DNA from: Iamia majanohamensis
Lineage (GTDB): Bacteria; Actinomycetota; Acidimicrobiia; Acidimicrobiales; Iamiaceae
Direction of reading: 5' to 3'
Length of the DNA stretch: 64,000 nt
NCBI RefSeq assembly: GCF_028532485.1
Contig: NZ_CP116942.1
Location: forward strand, 3,410,001-3,474,000
Part shown: piece after piece, positions 44,516-52,894 of the stretch
How the letters are laid out: every line of letters begins with the position of its first letter
How positions within the stretch are numbered: the first letter of the stretch is position 1
Translations under genes and position numbers: made by a program
The notes under the pieces: generated by a model
What the model was told of the DNA's origin: nothing
Seen by the model: only the letters and a program-made list of their open reading frames with translations
Databases searched by the model: none

Positions 44516-44685
44516 CGCCGATGAGCGAGGCGGTCCCGTGCCGTCTCCCCTGGTGCGCGACGGCTCCGACCCTGCGAGGACACTCGACGTGGACGCCCTG
44601 ATCCCCACCCCCCTGCACCCCCTCGTGACCCCCCGGGCCCGGCCACGGGTGCGACGAGGGGTCGTCGCGGGCGAGACTGTCTGAC

Positions 44686-45600
44686 ATGCCGTCGACAGCA
44701 TGGTCAGGGTCCATCAGCTTCGGGCTGGTCTCGATCCCGGTGAAGCTCTACTCCGCGGTCAGCCGCAAGACCGTCCGCTTCCACCAGGTCGACACCCGCA
44801 CGGGGGCCCGCGTGCGCCAGAAGCGCGTCTCCGCGGCCGACGGCTCCGAGGTGGCCTGGGACGACATCGCCAAGGGCTACGAGCAGAGCGACGGCGAGTA
44901 CGTGATCCTCACCGACTCGGACCTCTCGGCCCTCGACCCCAAGGCCACCAAGACCATCGAGATCGAGCAGTTCGTCGACCTCACCGAGATCGACCCGATC
45001 ATGTACGACTCGGCCTACAACGTGGTCCCCGACCCGTCGACGCCGAAGCCCTACAAGCTGCTCCTCGAGGCCATGGAGTCGTCCGGCAAGGTGGCCATCG
45101 CCCGGTTCGTGATGCGCACCAAGGAGCACATCGCCGCCCTCCGCCCCCTCGACGGGCGCCTGGTGCTGTCGACCATGGTCTACGCCGACGAGGTCAACGA
45201 CCCGTCGGAGTTCGAGGCCCTGGAGGCGGTGTCCGACGTCGACGTGTCGGCCAAGGAGCGCAAGGTGGCCGAGGCCCTGATCGACAGCCTCACCGAGGAC
45301 TACGACCCGGCCGAGTACACCGACCAGTACCGGGAGAAGGTCCTCGAGCTCATCGAGTCCAAGGCCAGCGGCGCCACCGAGATCGTCGAGGGCGAGCCCG
45401 AGGAGGAGGACGACGACAAGGTCGTCGACATCATGGCCGCCCTCGAGGCCAGCATCGCCGAGGCCAAGAAGGCCCGGAAGCGCCACCCCTCCCAGAAGGG
45501 GAAGGACGACGAGGCCGACGAGGACGACGAGAAGCCGGCCAAGGCGAGGAAGACCACCAAGAAGGCGGCCAAGAAGACCTCGGGGCGCAAGGCCAGCTGA
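44686..45600 (+). CDS. ku: Ku protein, NHEJ end-binding
   Basis: 304 residues. The core MPSTAWSGSISFGLVSIPVKLYSAV and HQVDTRTGARVRQKRVSAADG through DVDVSAKERKVAEALIDSLTEDYDP is the bacterial Ku ring that binds DNA ends. The tail after residue 240 is first acidic (EEEDDDK), then alternates basic and acidic blocks and ends KKAAKKTSGRKAS, a Lys-rich DNA-binding extension. No LigD gene is adjacent; the partner ligase must be elsewhere. No SD precedes the ATG, so a short-leader transcript is possible. Confidence 0.96.
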   Translation: MPSTAWSGSISFGLVSIPVKLYSAVSRKTVRFHQVDTRTGARVRQKRVSAADGSEVAWDDIAKGYEQSDGEYVILTDSDLSALDPKATKTIEIEQFVDLTEIDPIMYDSAYNVVPDPSTPKPYKLLLEAMESSGKVAIARFVMRTKEHIAALRPLDGRLVLSTMVYADEVNDPSEFEALEAVSDVDVSAKERKVAEALIDSLTEDYDPAEYTDQYREKVLELIESKASGATEIVEGEPEEEDDDKVVDIMAALEASIAEAKKARKRHPSQKGKDDEADEDDEKPAKARKTTKKAAKKTSGRKAS

Positions 45601-45610
45601 CCGCCGGGGC

Positions 45611-45635
45611 GGGCGGGGCCGGGAGCGCCCCGCCC
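45611..45635. terminator. bidirectional hairpin between ku and the hydrolase
   Basis: GGGCGGGGC pairs with GCCCCGCCC around a 7-base loop in the 39-bp gap between the convergent stop codons. Confidence 0.6.
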
Positions 45636-45639
45636 GGCC

Positions 45640-46626
45640 TCAGGCGGAGGCGGCGGGCGCGGCCCCGGTGGGCCCGGCCGCGGCCCGACCGGTGCGGAGC
45701 CGCTCGCTCCAGATGTCCGCGTCGAACGCCGCGGGCTCGGTGCCGGCGACGAAGTCGGTGAGCAGGTCGAGGAACCGCTGGGGCTCGGCGTGGTGGGGGA
45801 AGTGGCCGGCGCCGGCGAAGACCTCCAGCCGGCTGCCGGGCATGGCCTCGTGGGCCCGGTGGCCGTGGGCGACGGGGATCACCCCGTCGCGGTCGCCCCA
45901 GACAAGAAGGCTCGGCATGTCGCCGGCCAGGTAGCAGCGGTCGAGCATGGTGACCAGCTGGCCCCGCCAGTCGACGACCGACCGCAGCGTGCGGGTGAAG
46001 CTCTTGCGGGCGGGGCCGGACGGCAGGCCGTCGAACACGCGGAGCAGGTCGTCGGCGTCGCGACCCAGGGCCAGGGGCGTGCGCTTGGCCACCTCGGCCA
46101 CGCCCCGTCCGACCAGGCGGGCGCCCGGGACCTGGGTGAGCGGCAGGGTCAGCTCGGCGTACGGGGCCGAGAGCAGGCGGAGGAAGGGGCTCACCTCCCG
46201 GGCCACGCCGCCGCTCGACACCAGCACCAGGCGCTCCACCCGGTGGGGGTACTGGTAGGCGGTCTGGGCCGCGACCCCGCCCCCGAGGGAGTGGCCCACG
46301 ACGGTGGCCCGGTCGATGCCGAGCACGTCGAGGAGGTCGCGCACCCCATTGGCGTAGGCGGCCACCGAGTAGTCGGCGCGGGGCTTGTCCGACGCGCCGT
46401 GGCCCAGCAGGTCGGGGGCGAGCACGGTGAAGTCCCGGCCCAGGGCGGGCAGGAGCGGGGCCCACGACTCCGAGGAGTCACCGATGCCGTGCAGCAGCAC
46501 CAGGGCGGGGCCGGAGCCGCAGCGCCGGAAGGCCCGCCGGTACCCGTGGATCGTGACGTGCTCGACGGCGGGGCCGTCGGCCGGTCCGGTGGTCGCCTCC
46601 GCCTCGGTGGGCACGGGCCGCAGCAT
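45640..46626 (-). CDS. alpha/beta-fold hydrolase
   Basis: 328 residues. Oxyanion region LVLLHGIGDSSESWAPLLPAL, nucleophile elbow VVGHSLGGGVA, acid in VWGDRDGVIPVAHG and His in AGHFPHHAEP complete the triad. There is no signal peptide; it is likely a cytosolic esterase or C-C hydrolase with unknown substrate. The C-terminal Ala/Pro-rich tail is non-conserved. It is divergent from nothing and lies 103 bp downstream of the SRPBCC/ArsR operon on the same strand. Confidence 0.92.
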   Translation of the reverse strand: MLRPVPTEAEATTGPADGPAVEHVTIHGYRRAFRRCGSGPALVLLHGIGDSSESWAPLLPALGRDFTVLAPDLLGHGASDKPRADYSVAAYANGVRDLLDVLGIDRATVVGHSLGGGVAAQTAYQYPHRVERLVLVSSGGVAREVSPFLRLLSAPYAELTLPLTQVPGARLVGRGVAEVAKRTPLALGRDADDLLRVFDGLPSGPARKSFTRTLRSVVDWRGQLVTMLDRCYLAGDMPSLLVWGDRDGVIPVAHGHRAHEAMPGSRLEVFAGAGHFPHHAEPQRFLDLLTDFVAGTEPAAFDADIWSERLRTGRAAAGPTGAAPAASA

Positions 46627-46715
46627 GCGCTCTCCTCCCGGGCGGCCCCGTGGCCGGGCGCCCGGGACGATCTGACCACGCCGCCGCGACCGCGCGCCAG
46701 GGACGTGAACGCCGT

Positions 46716-46733
46716 CTGAACCCGGGGGTTCAG
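46716..46733 (-). terminator. hairpin at the end of the SRPBCC gene
   Basis: CTGAACCC-GG-GGGTTCAG overlaps the stop codon of the SRPBCC gene. It probably ends the ArsR-SRPBCC transcript; an operator role for the hydrolase promoter further on is the alternative. Confidence 0.5.
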
Positions 46734-47569
46734 TCCTCGCCGGCGCCGGCCCAGGTCACGGAGGGGTCGGCGACGTCCTCCACGCCCATGGCGGGGAAGC
46801 GCTCCCCCAGCCACGAGGTCCACGCCGCGCCGGTGTCGGCCACGTCGTCGCCGTAGAGGTAGAGGTAGCCGCTGCCCGCCACCTGGTCGCCGTCGCCCTC
46901 GGCGGCCAGGAACGCGGTGCCGGGGGCGGGGGCGTCGAGGACGAGCAGGTAGGCGGTGGCCCCGGGGCCGTCGACGACCTCCTCCACCACGCCGGCCAGG
47001 GCCGGGGCATCCCCCGAGGTGGACACCCGGTCGCCGGGCCGGGCGTCGGGGGCGATGCCGAGCTCGCCGAGCAGCCGGGCCCAGGCCGCGGGCCGGGGAC
47101 CGTCGAGCACGACGGTCGGGATGGCGGCGTGGGCCCGTCGCCCGCGGAAGTGGGTGAGCTGGAGCCGCAGGTTGGCCAGGAAGATCTTCCACCCCTGGCT
47201 CATGCCGTGGTACTGCCCGTCCCACTCCTCGCCCTCGCCGAAGCCGCTGTTGACCAGGCGCACCACGCACGAGCCGCCGGCGCGGGCCTCGACGAGCCAC
47301 TCGAAGGCCAGGGCCTGCTCGTCACGACCCCGGAACACCACGCGGTGGGGCGCGTCCCAGGCGACCACGTCGGCGGTCTCCCGGCCGAAGGACCCCCAGT
47401 CCATGAGCACCTCACCGCCGGCGCGCTCCTCGACCTCCATGGGGATGAACCAGGAGGTGATGCCGGGACCGGTGGCGACGGCCTCCCACACCTCCTCGAC
47501 GGTGCCGGGGACCTCGACCTCGAGCTCGATGGCGCGGCCGCGGTCGTCGGTGGGCTGGGGGTCGGTCAC
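46730..47569 (-). CDS. SRPBCC/AHSA1-like domain protein
   Basis: 279 residues. The first half is an AHSA1-type SRPBCC domain (IELEVEVPGTVEEVWEAVATGPGITSWFIPMEVE, then HGMSQGWKIFLANLRLQL). The second half is a smaller domain with a repeated SRPBCC-like ending (GSGYLYLYGDDVADTGAAWTSWLG). These proteins are commonly paired with an ArsR-like regulator, as here: the GTG start overlaps the regulator stop by four bases (GTGA). Ligand unknown. Confidence 0.88.
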   Translation of the reverse strand: MTDPQPTDDRGRAIELEVEVPGTVEEVWEAVATGPGITSWFIPMEVEERAGGEVLMDWGSFGRETADVVAWDAPHRVVFRGRDEQALAFEWLVEARAGGSCVVRLVNSGFGEGEEWDGQYHGMSQGWKIFLANLRLQLTHFRGRRAHAAIPTVVLDGPRPAAWARLLGELGIAPDARPGDRVSTSGDAPALAGVVEEVVDGPGATAYLLVLDAPAPGTAFLAAEGDGDQVAGSGYLYLYGDDVADTGAAWTSWLGERFPAMGVEDVADPSVTWAGAGED

Positions 47570-48168
47570 GGGGAGTCCTCCGGGGGTCGGGGGTGGGCGA
47601 GGGCGACGACGCGGTACCAGCGCCCGTCGGGGGCGGCCTCGTCGTGGTGGCGGGCGGCCAGGGCCACGACCGCGGCGTCGAGGTCGCGGGCGAAGGCGGC
47701 CCGGGCGGCCGGGGTGGCGAAGCGGATCGACGTGTCGACGGTGAGGGTCGGCAGGGGCTGGCCGGCGGCGCGCGCCCCGCGCACGAGGCCACCGACCTCC
47801 CGCAGGGCGCGGGCGGCCACCGCCAGGAGGTAGGAGGCGGACAAGCGGTCACGGACCCGGGCCGGGTCGGCGGCGGCCTCGCCCAGGGCGGCGGGCGACA
47901 CCACGTAGGACGCCGCGCTCGGGGCGTAGAGGCGCTCGGTCAACCCGCCGTGGGTCCGCTGGTCGACCTCGACGACCAGCCCGTGCCGAGCCAGGGCCCC
48001 GAGGTGGTAGGTGACCCGCTGCCGGGTGGTGCCGACCGCAGCAGCGAGCGTGGCCGCCGAGGCCGGCTCCCGGACCAGCAGGGCCAGCAGCCGCGACCGC
48101 AGCGGGTCGAGGGCGACCACCGCGGCGGCGGGGTCGTCGAGCACGTCGAGGGCCTCCACGGCCGCCAT
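47566..48168 (-). CDS. ArsR-like winged-helix regulator
   Basis: 200 residues. The winged helix is LRSRLLALLVREPASAATLAAAVG, then TTRQRVTYHLGALARHGLVVEV, with the wing TERLYA. ATG 48168 is preferred to the TTG nine codons upstream, because those codons lie within the inverted repeat of the putative operator. No metal-binding Cys motif is seen, so it is not a metal sensor of the classical kind. It is the first gene of a two-gene operon with the SRPBCC protein. Confidence 0.88.
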   Translation of the reverse strand: MAAVEALDVLDDPAAAVVALDPLRSRLLALLVREPASAATLAAAVGTTRQRVTYHLGALARHGLVVEVDQRTHGGLTERLYAPSAASYVVSPAALGEAAADPARVRDRLSASYLLAVAARALREVGGLVRGARAAGQPLPTLTVDTSIRFATPAARAAFARDLDAAVVALAARHHDEAAPDGRWYRVVALAHPRPPEDSP

Positions 48169-48175
48169 CCTCGCC

Positions 48176-48195
48176 TTGACAACCTTGTTTGTCAA
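48176..48195. promoter_or_regulatory. operator-like inverted repeat before the ArsR-type gene
   Basis: TTGACAA-CCTTGT-TTGTCAA, perfect 7-bp arms, in an AT-rich patch seven bases upstream of the ATG. Its arms contain TTGACA-type -35 hexamers in both directions. Placement directly before the regulator gene suggests autoregulation. Confidence 0.55.
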
Positions 48196-48309
48196 TGACG
48201 ATCACGGCACCCGCCGTCGGGGGTCGGCGCCGCCGCGCTCCCCGCCGGAACCCAGGCCCGACAGACCCCGGCCCCGGGCGACGGCGGATCGACGACGACC
48301 TGTGCCCCA

Positions 48310-48325
48310 CGGCCCGACCGGGCCG
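48310..48325 (-). terminator. hairpin before the ketopantoate-reductase-like stop
   Basis: CGGCCC-GACC-GGGCCG lies 10 bases past the stop of the leftward gene; likely its terminator. Confidence 0.45.
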
Positions 48326-48334
48326 CGGGTCCGG

Positions 48335-49330
48335 TCAGGCGTCGCGGGCGGCGAGGACCTCGGCGGGGGTGACGGCGCCGGGCCGCCAGCCCTCCCGGGC
48401 GGCCCGGCCGACCAGCTGCTGGAGGCGCACGTTGAGCGGCGCCTCCACGCCGTGGAGCCGGGCCAGGAGGGCGATCTCGCCGTTGAGGGTGTCGCCCTCG
48501 GCGGTGCCCTGGCCCCGGGTGAGGCTCTGCCAGGTCGAGCCCCCGCCCCGGTCCACGCCCTCCACCTCGCCGATGCGGAACACGTCGCCCCGTCGCACCG
48601 CGTCCTCCTCGGTCGAGGCCACGTCGACCCCGGCGGCCGCCAGCACGGCCTCGCCCTCGGCCGCGACCGCGCCGAGCAGCTCGCCCCCGGCGTCGGTGGC
48701 GAGGGCGTCGGTGCCGCACAGGGCGACCACTGCGTTGGCCAGGTTCATCACCAGCTTGCGGTGCTTGGCCCGCAGGATCGCCGGGTGCGGGTGGGACGAG
48801 AACCCGGCCGCGGCGAGGTCGGCGGCCACCTCCTCGTCGAGGGCGTCGGTGCCAGACGGGACGCGCCCGAGGTCGAGGATGCCGGGGGCGGGGTCGCCGA
48901 ACGCCGCCACCACGCCGGGCTCCAGGTGCACCGCGGGCAGCATCACGCACATGCCGTGGACGTCGGCGAACCGGCGCAGGGCCCGACGCTCGTTGGCCAC
49001 CCCGTTCTGGGCGCACACGACGGGCAGGGAGGGATCGGCGTGGGCGACGAGGTCGTCGAGCAGGGCCTCGGTGTCCTGGCCCTTCACGGCCAGCACAGCC
49101 ACGTCGCCCGGCCGCCACCCGACCTCGGCGACCGAGCCCACGGCGGGGAGGGGCACGGTCCACGACCCGAGCGGGGTGCGGAGGTCGAGGCCGCCGGCCT
49201 GCAGCGCCTCCAGGTGGGGACCCCGGGCCACGGCCACCACGTCGCGACCAGCCCGGGCGAGGAGGCCGGCGATGGTGCCCCCCACCGCACCGGCGCCGAC
49301 GACCACGTAGCGGCGTCCGCCCCCGGTCAC
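48335..49330 (-). CDS. ketopantoate reductase-like (ApbA/PanE family) protein
   Basis: 331 residues. Rossmann motif YVVVGAGAVGGTIAGLLARAG, VLAVKGQDTEALLDDL, CAQNGVANE, the Lys-bearing LRAKHRKLVMNLANAV and the C-terminal GEIALLARLHGVEAPLN all fit the ApbA/PanE fold that reduces ketopantoate with NADPH. Whether it serves pantothenate synthesis or another 2-keto acid is not decided; no panB or panC is nearby. GTG 49330 overlaps the upstream hydrolase stop by four bases, so it is in an operon. Confidence 0.88.
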   Translation of the reverse strand: MTGGGRRYVVVGAGAVGGTIAGLLARAGRDVVAVARGPHLEALQAGGLDLRTPLGSWTVPLPAVGSVAEVGWRPGDVAVLAVKGQDTEALLDDLVAHADPSLPVVCAQNGVANERRALRRFADVHGMCVMLPAVHLEPGVVAAFGDPAPGILDLGRVPSGTDALDEEVAADLAAAGFSSHPHPAILRAKHRKLVMNLANAVVALCGTDALATDAGGELLGAVAAEGEAVLAAAGVDVASTEEDAVRRGDVFRIGEVEGVDRGGGSTWQSLTRGQGTAEGDTLNGEIALLARLHGVEAPLNVRLQQLVGRAAREGWRPGAVTPAEVLAARDA

Positions 49331-50229
49331 CGGTCGGCCCACAGCGCGTCGAGGCTGGCGACGATGTCCTCGGAGACGCCCAGGCCCCCCAGGTGGCTCT
49401 CGCCGGCGAGGACGGTGAGCTCGGCGTCGGGCAGGCGCGCGACGCAGTGGCGCCCGTGGGCGAAGGGGACGATGTGGTCCTCGTCGCCGTGCCACCAGCG
49501 CACCGGGACGGCCACGTCGGCCAGGTCGAAGCCCCAGTGCCGGCCGAACAGGAGGATGTCGGCGAACGGCGCCGCCAGCTGACGACGGCTGCCGGTGAAC
49601 AGGTCGTCAAGGAACATGGCCTTGAACTCGGGTCGGCGGAGGAGGGCACGATCGCCGGCGGGCGACAGCCGGGCGTAGAGGTCGAGCGCCGGCGAGGCGA
49701 TCGGCCGGGACAGGCGCATGGCCGCGGTGAGGCCGTAGCCGGAGGGCACCCGGGTGAGGGAGACCAGCGGCGCCATGCGCTTGCCCAGGGCGACGAGGCC
49801 GCCGGCGACGGCGTCGGGCCCGACGGTGGGGGCGACGCCGCCGAGGACGACCACCCCCACGACCCGGTCGGGCATCCCGGCGCCGGCGGCCAGCGCGTAC
49901 GGGCCACCGCCGGAGAGGCCGATGACCGCGATCCGCTCGAGGCCCAGCCCGTCGGCGAGGGCGGAGAGGTCGTCGGTGAACCCGGCCACCGAGGCGTGCA
50001 GGTGCGAGGTCGACCGCCCGATCCCGGGCCGGTCCACGCCGATCAGGCGCAGGCCCCGCTCGATGGCCAGGGCCCGGGCCTCGACCGGGATCTGCCGGCG
50101 GGAGCCGGGGGTCCCGTGCAGCCAGACGACCGGCCGCCCGTCGGGGGCGCCGAACTCGGCGAAGCTCAGGTGGCGGTCGTCGCCGACGTGGACGGTGCCC
50201 TCCAGGCGCGGGGGCAGGATCTCGGTCAC
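49327..50229 (-). CDS. alpha/beta-fold hydrolase
   Basis: 300 residues. HGTPGSRRQIPVEARALA at the oxyanion loop, GVDRPGIGRST, nucleophile elbow AVIGLSGGGPYALAAGAG and the catalytic acid in GDEDHIVPFAHG with His in ESHLGG. It resembles proline-iminopeptidase-like or haloperoxidase-like hydrolases but the substrate is unknown. First gene of a coupled pair with the ketopantoate-reductase-like gene. Confidence 0.9.
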   Translation of the reverse strand: MTEILPPRLEGTVHVGDDRHLSFAEFGAPDGRPVVWLHGTPGSRRQIPVEARALAIERGLRLIGVDRPGIGRSTSHLHASVAGFTDDLSALADGLGLERIAVIGLSGGGPYALAAGAGMPDRVVGVVVLGGVAPTVGPDAVAGGLVALGKRMAPLVSLTRVPSGYGLTAAMRLSRPIASPALDLYARLSPAGDRALLRRPEFKAMFLDDLFTGSRRQLAAPFADILLFGRHWGFDLADVAVPVRWWHGDEDHIVPFAHGRHCVARLPDAELTVLAGESHLGGLGVSEDIVASLDALWADR

Positions 50230-50269
50230 GCCCGCAGCCTGTCACCTCCCGACCCGGCGGTGGCCGGAG

Positions 50270-50404
50270 ACCCGCACCTCACCGTCCCGGGGCAGGGACC
50301 CGTCGCCAGGACGACGCCGATCGGCCCCAGAACCCGCACCTCACCGTTCCGGGGCGGGAACCCGTCGCCAGGACGACGCCGATCGGCCCCAGAACCCGCA
50401 CCTC
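50270..50404. repeat. 62-bp structured tandem repeat (two copies and a partial third)
   Basis: The unit begins ACCCGCACCTCACC and is repeated at 50270-50331 and 50332-50393, with the first 11 bases again at 50394-50404. Each unit holds two 5-bp/6-base-loop hairpins and the palindrome GCCGATCGGC. In copy 1 the first hairpin is GTCCC/GGGAC and in copy 2 GTTCC/GGAAC: both sides of one pair changed together. The repeat fills the gap between the hydrolase start and the DUF4262 stop. Function unknown. Confidence 0.9.
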
Positions 50405-50409
50405 GGGGC

Positions 50410-50931
50410 TCAGGCCGTGGGCGGGTCGCCGAGGAGGAGCTGGACGGGGGCCAGGTCGGGGGCGAAGCCGGGCTCCCAGGGCAGCACGCCGGCCGGGTCG
50501 GGCCAGGCCAGCTGGACCATGCGGAAGGCGTCGGCCGCCTCCCGGGCCAGGGTGTGGTGCTCGGCCAGGGCCGGGAACATCCCCACGCTCACGGCGGCGT
50601 CGACGGGGAGCAGGGCGCAGGGCTGGCCGCCGTCGAGGAGGCCGATGAAGGGCTGGCCCACGGGCAGGTCGCTGCCCCCCTCGAGGGCCCCCGCCACCAG
50701 GCCGAACAGGCCCCGGCAGGCCACCGGGGAGAGCCCGAAGAGACACACCTCGGGGAAGCCGAAGCGGTCCTCGAAGCCGATGGTGTAGGCGTAGCGGGGC
50801 AGGGGCGGGTCGATGTCGGTGCGGGGCGGCACCGCGTCGAGGGCCCAGCCCTCGCGCTCGAGCATGAACTCGACCTTGTCGCGGTGGCTCATGTCGCGGT
50901 CGGGGAAGACGTCCTCGCTGCCCTCGCTCAC
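50410..50931 (-). CDS. DUF4262 family protein
   Basis: 173 residues. YAYTIGFEDRFGFPEVCLFGLS matches the DUF4262 signature (YTIGL...PE...G), followed by ACRGLFGLVAGALEGG. No function is known. GTG 50931 overlaps the previous gene's stop by four bases, so it is translated with the uncharacterised gene upstream. The repeat array starts five bases past its stop, so the array may lie at the end of this transcript. Confidence 0.85.
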   Translation of the reverse strand: MSEGSEDVFPDRDMSHRDKVEFMLEREGWALDAVPPRTDIDPPLPRYAYTIGFEDRFGFPEVCLFGLSPVACRGLFGLVAGALEGGSDLPVGQPFIGLLDGGQPCALLPVDAAVSVGMFPALAEHHTLAREAADAFRMVQLAWPDPAGVLPWEPGFAPDLAPVQLLLGDPPTA

Positions 50932-51416
50932 GGACGGTGGACCTCCGCCAGCCAGGCCCCGGTGGTGCGGATCGGGCACAGCGCCGTCGCCGCCTGCAGG
51001 GCCCAGGCGATGGCCTGGGCGGCGTCGACCGGGTCCTCGAGCTTCAGCACCACCCCCCGGCGGACGTGGTCCTGCACCACCGACCAGCCCTCCGGGAGGA
51101 CGACGCCCTCCGAGGCCAGGCGGCCGACCACCCGGGTGCCCACACCGTGGGTGAGGCCCACCTGGGCCGGCACGTCGCCCCGGCGGCCGGCCTTGGGCGC
51201 GATGAGCGTCGCCTGCGGGATCGGCGGGCCCGGGGCCCGGAACAGGGCGGCGACCGGCGAGGGGGTGACGGCCCGGGCCTCGTCCTCCTCGACCTCGGGC
51301 AGCAGGTTCACCCAGCCGCCCTCGCGCTCGCCCACCAGGGCGGCGAAGGCCTCGACGGCGGGCTCGGGGGCACCGATGCCGAGCTCGATCTGGTCGGGGT
51401 GGGGGCGGCGGGGCAC
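50928..51416 (-). CDS. uncharacterised protein
   Basis: 162 residues; I recognise no domain. It has a central segment WVNLLPEVEEDEARA, a Pro-rich PGPPIPQATLIAPKAGRRGDVP and a C-terminal helix (AAQAIAWALQAATALC). Predicted soluble, no signal peptide. GTG 51416 is the most likely start, as it gives the unbroken conserved-looking N-terminus PRRPHPDQIELGIG. It is coupled to the DUF4262 gene. The 113 bp upstream show no clear signal. Confidence 0.65.
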   Translation of the reverse strand: MPRRPHPDQIELGIGAPEPAVEAFAALVGEREGGWVNLLPEVEEDEARAVTPSPVAALFRAPGPPIPQATLIAPKAGRRGDVPAQVGLTHGVGTRVVGRLASEGVVLPEGWSVVQDHVRRGVVLKLEDPVDAAQAIAWALQAATALCPIRTTGAWLAEVHRP

Positions 51417-51529
51417 GTCAGCGACCCGCCGAGGGCACGTCCCGGCCGGTGCGGGCGCCGGGCGGGGGGCAGGGGTCGACCACGCCGCCAGCGTGGCAGG
51501 TCGACGGGTCTGGAGGGGACCGGGGACGC

Positions 51530-52894
51530 TCAGCCCGCGGCCAGCACCTCGTTGGCGGCGCGCTCGCCGCTGCGGACGGCACCGTCCATGTACCCGTTCC
51601 ACACCGCCGCCGTCTCGGTGCCGGCCCAGTGCACCCGGCCCCACGGCTCCCGGAGCAGGTCCCCGAACGAGGACCACACGCCGGGGGCGAGGTGGGCCCC
51701 GTAGCAGCCGCGGGTCCACTCCTCGGCGGCCCAGTCCCGCTCGGCGTAGTCGACCGGGCTCGAGGCGCGGGGACCGAAGAAGCGGGCCAGGGACCGGGTG
51801 ACCAGCAGCTCGCGCTCCCGGGGCGACAGCTCGGCGGCGCGACGGGCGTGGTCGCCCTCGAGGAAGGCGACGATCACGCCGGGGGCGCCCTCGGTGGGGA
51901 GCGTGTTGTCGAAGGTGATGGTGACGGGGTCCTCGAGCGACGCCACCTGGCCGCACAGGCCCTCGTCGCGCCAGAAGGGCTCGTCGTAGACGACGAGGCA
52001 CTTGGTGACGCTCCCCATGGGCACCTTCTGCAGCAGCTGGTCGCGCCGGGCGGGCAGGAGGGGGCTCCAGCGGATGCGCCCGGCCAGGGTCGGGGGCACG
52101 GCGACCACGGCCCGGCCGGCGCGCACCTCCCCCCCGTCGTGGCGCACCACGACGGCGTCGTCGCCCTGCTCCACCGCCCGCACCGGCGCCCCCAGCCGGA
52201 TCTCGACGCCCTCGTGGCGCAGCCGGTCGGCCAGCCGCTCGGCGAGGACCACGCTGCCGCCGGCGATGCGGTCCTGCTGGGCCCCCCGCCGGGTGCCGAG
52301 CAGCCGCTCCAGGGAGCCGCCGGAGCCGATGTAGAAGGCGACGTGGAGCAGCGAGATGTCGCGGGGCTCGGCCGCGAACACGGCCTCCACGGCGAGGCGC
52401 CAGAAGGCGCGGGCGGTCTCGGTGCGGTGGTGGCGCCGGATCCAGGTCTCGAAGGTCTGGGCGTCGAGGGCGTCGGCGCCCCGGGTGGCCCAGGGCGAGT
52501 CCAGGTCGACCCGGCGGGCGATGCGCTCCAGCCGGGGCTGGGACACGGCGATCTCGGCCACCGCCGCCGGCGGGAGGCCGAAGGTGGGGCTGCGGTGGCG
52601 GACGACCCGGCCGCTCCGCACGGTGAGCAGCGCGCCGGTGTCGTAGGTGGGGTAGGTGGCGGCCTCCACCTCGGCCGCCAGGGCCAGGACCCGGTCCTGG
52701 GTTGGCCCCACCCACTGGCCGCCGATCTCCACCTCGGAGCCGTCGGCGAAGCGGTGGTTCACGATCCGGCCGCCGACGCGGTCGCGGGCCTCGACCACCA
52801 CCACCGACCGCCCGGCCCGGGACAGGTCGCGCGCCGCGGCCAGCCCGGCCAGCCCGGCGCCGACCACGACGACGTCGACCACGTCCTCAGCCAC
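51530..52894 (-). CDS. flavin monoamine oxidase-family protein
   Basis: 454 residues. Dinucleotide-binding VVVVGAGLAGLAAARDLSRAG, then GGRIVNHRFADGSEVEIGGQWVG (GG doublet typical of the amine-oxidase family), and C-terminal FAD-contact block GRVHWAGTETAAVWNGYMDGAVRSGERAA. It oxidises amines with release of hydrogen peroxide. It may alternatively be a related demethylase/desaturase; substrate unknown. No Sec signal. It overlaps the AI-2E-family gene start region by eight bases on the same strand. Confidence 0.92.
   Translation of the reverse strand: MAEDVVDVVVVGAGLAGLAAARDLSRAGRSVVVVEARDRVGGRIVNHRFADGSEVEIGGQWVGPTQDRVLALAAEVEAATYPTYDTGALLTVRSGRVVRHRSPTFGLPPAAVAEIAVSQPRLERIARRVDLDSPWATRGADALDAQTFETWIRRHHRTETARAFWRLAVEAVFAAEPRDISLLHVAFYIGSGGSLERLLGTRRGAQQDRIAGGSVVLAERLADRLRHEGVEIRLGAPVRAVEQGDDAVVVRHDGGEVRAGRAVVAVPPTLAGRIRWSPLLPARRDQLLQKVPMGSVTKCLVVYDEPFWRDEGLCGQVASLEDPVTITFDNTLPTEGAPGVIVAFLEGDHARRAAELSPRERELLVTRSLARFFGPRASSPVDYAERDWAAEEWTRGCYGAHLAPGVWSSFGDLLREPWGRVHWAGTETAAVWNGYMDGAVRSGERAANEVLAAG

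Noticed and set aside
44495-44685. Possible small gene starting near 44521
   Set aside because: A frame of about 26 codons without SD or recognisable features; the region holds a terminator and the ku promoter.
50270-50404. CRISPR array
   Set aside because: The units are directly adjacent without variable spacers and no cas gene is present.
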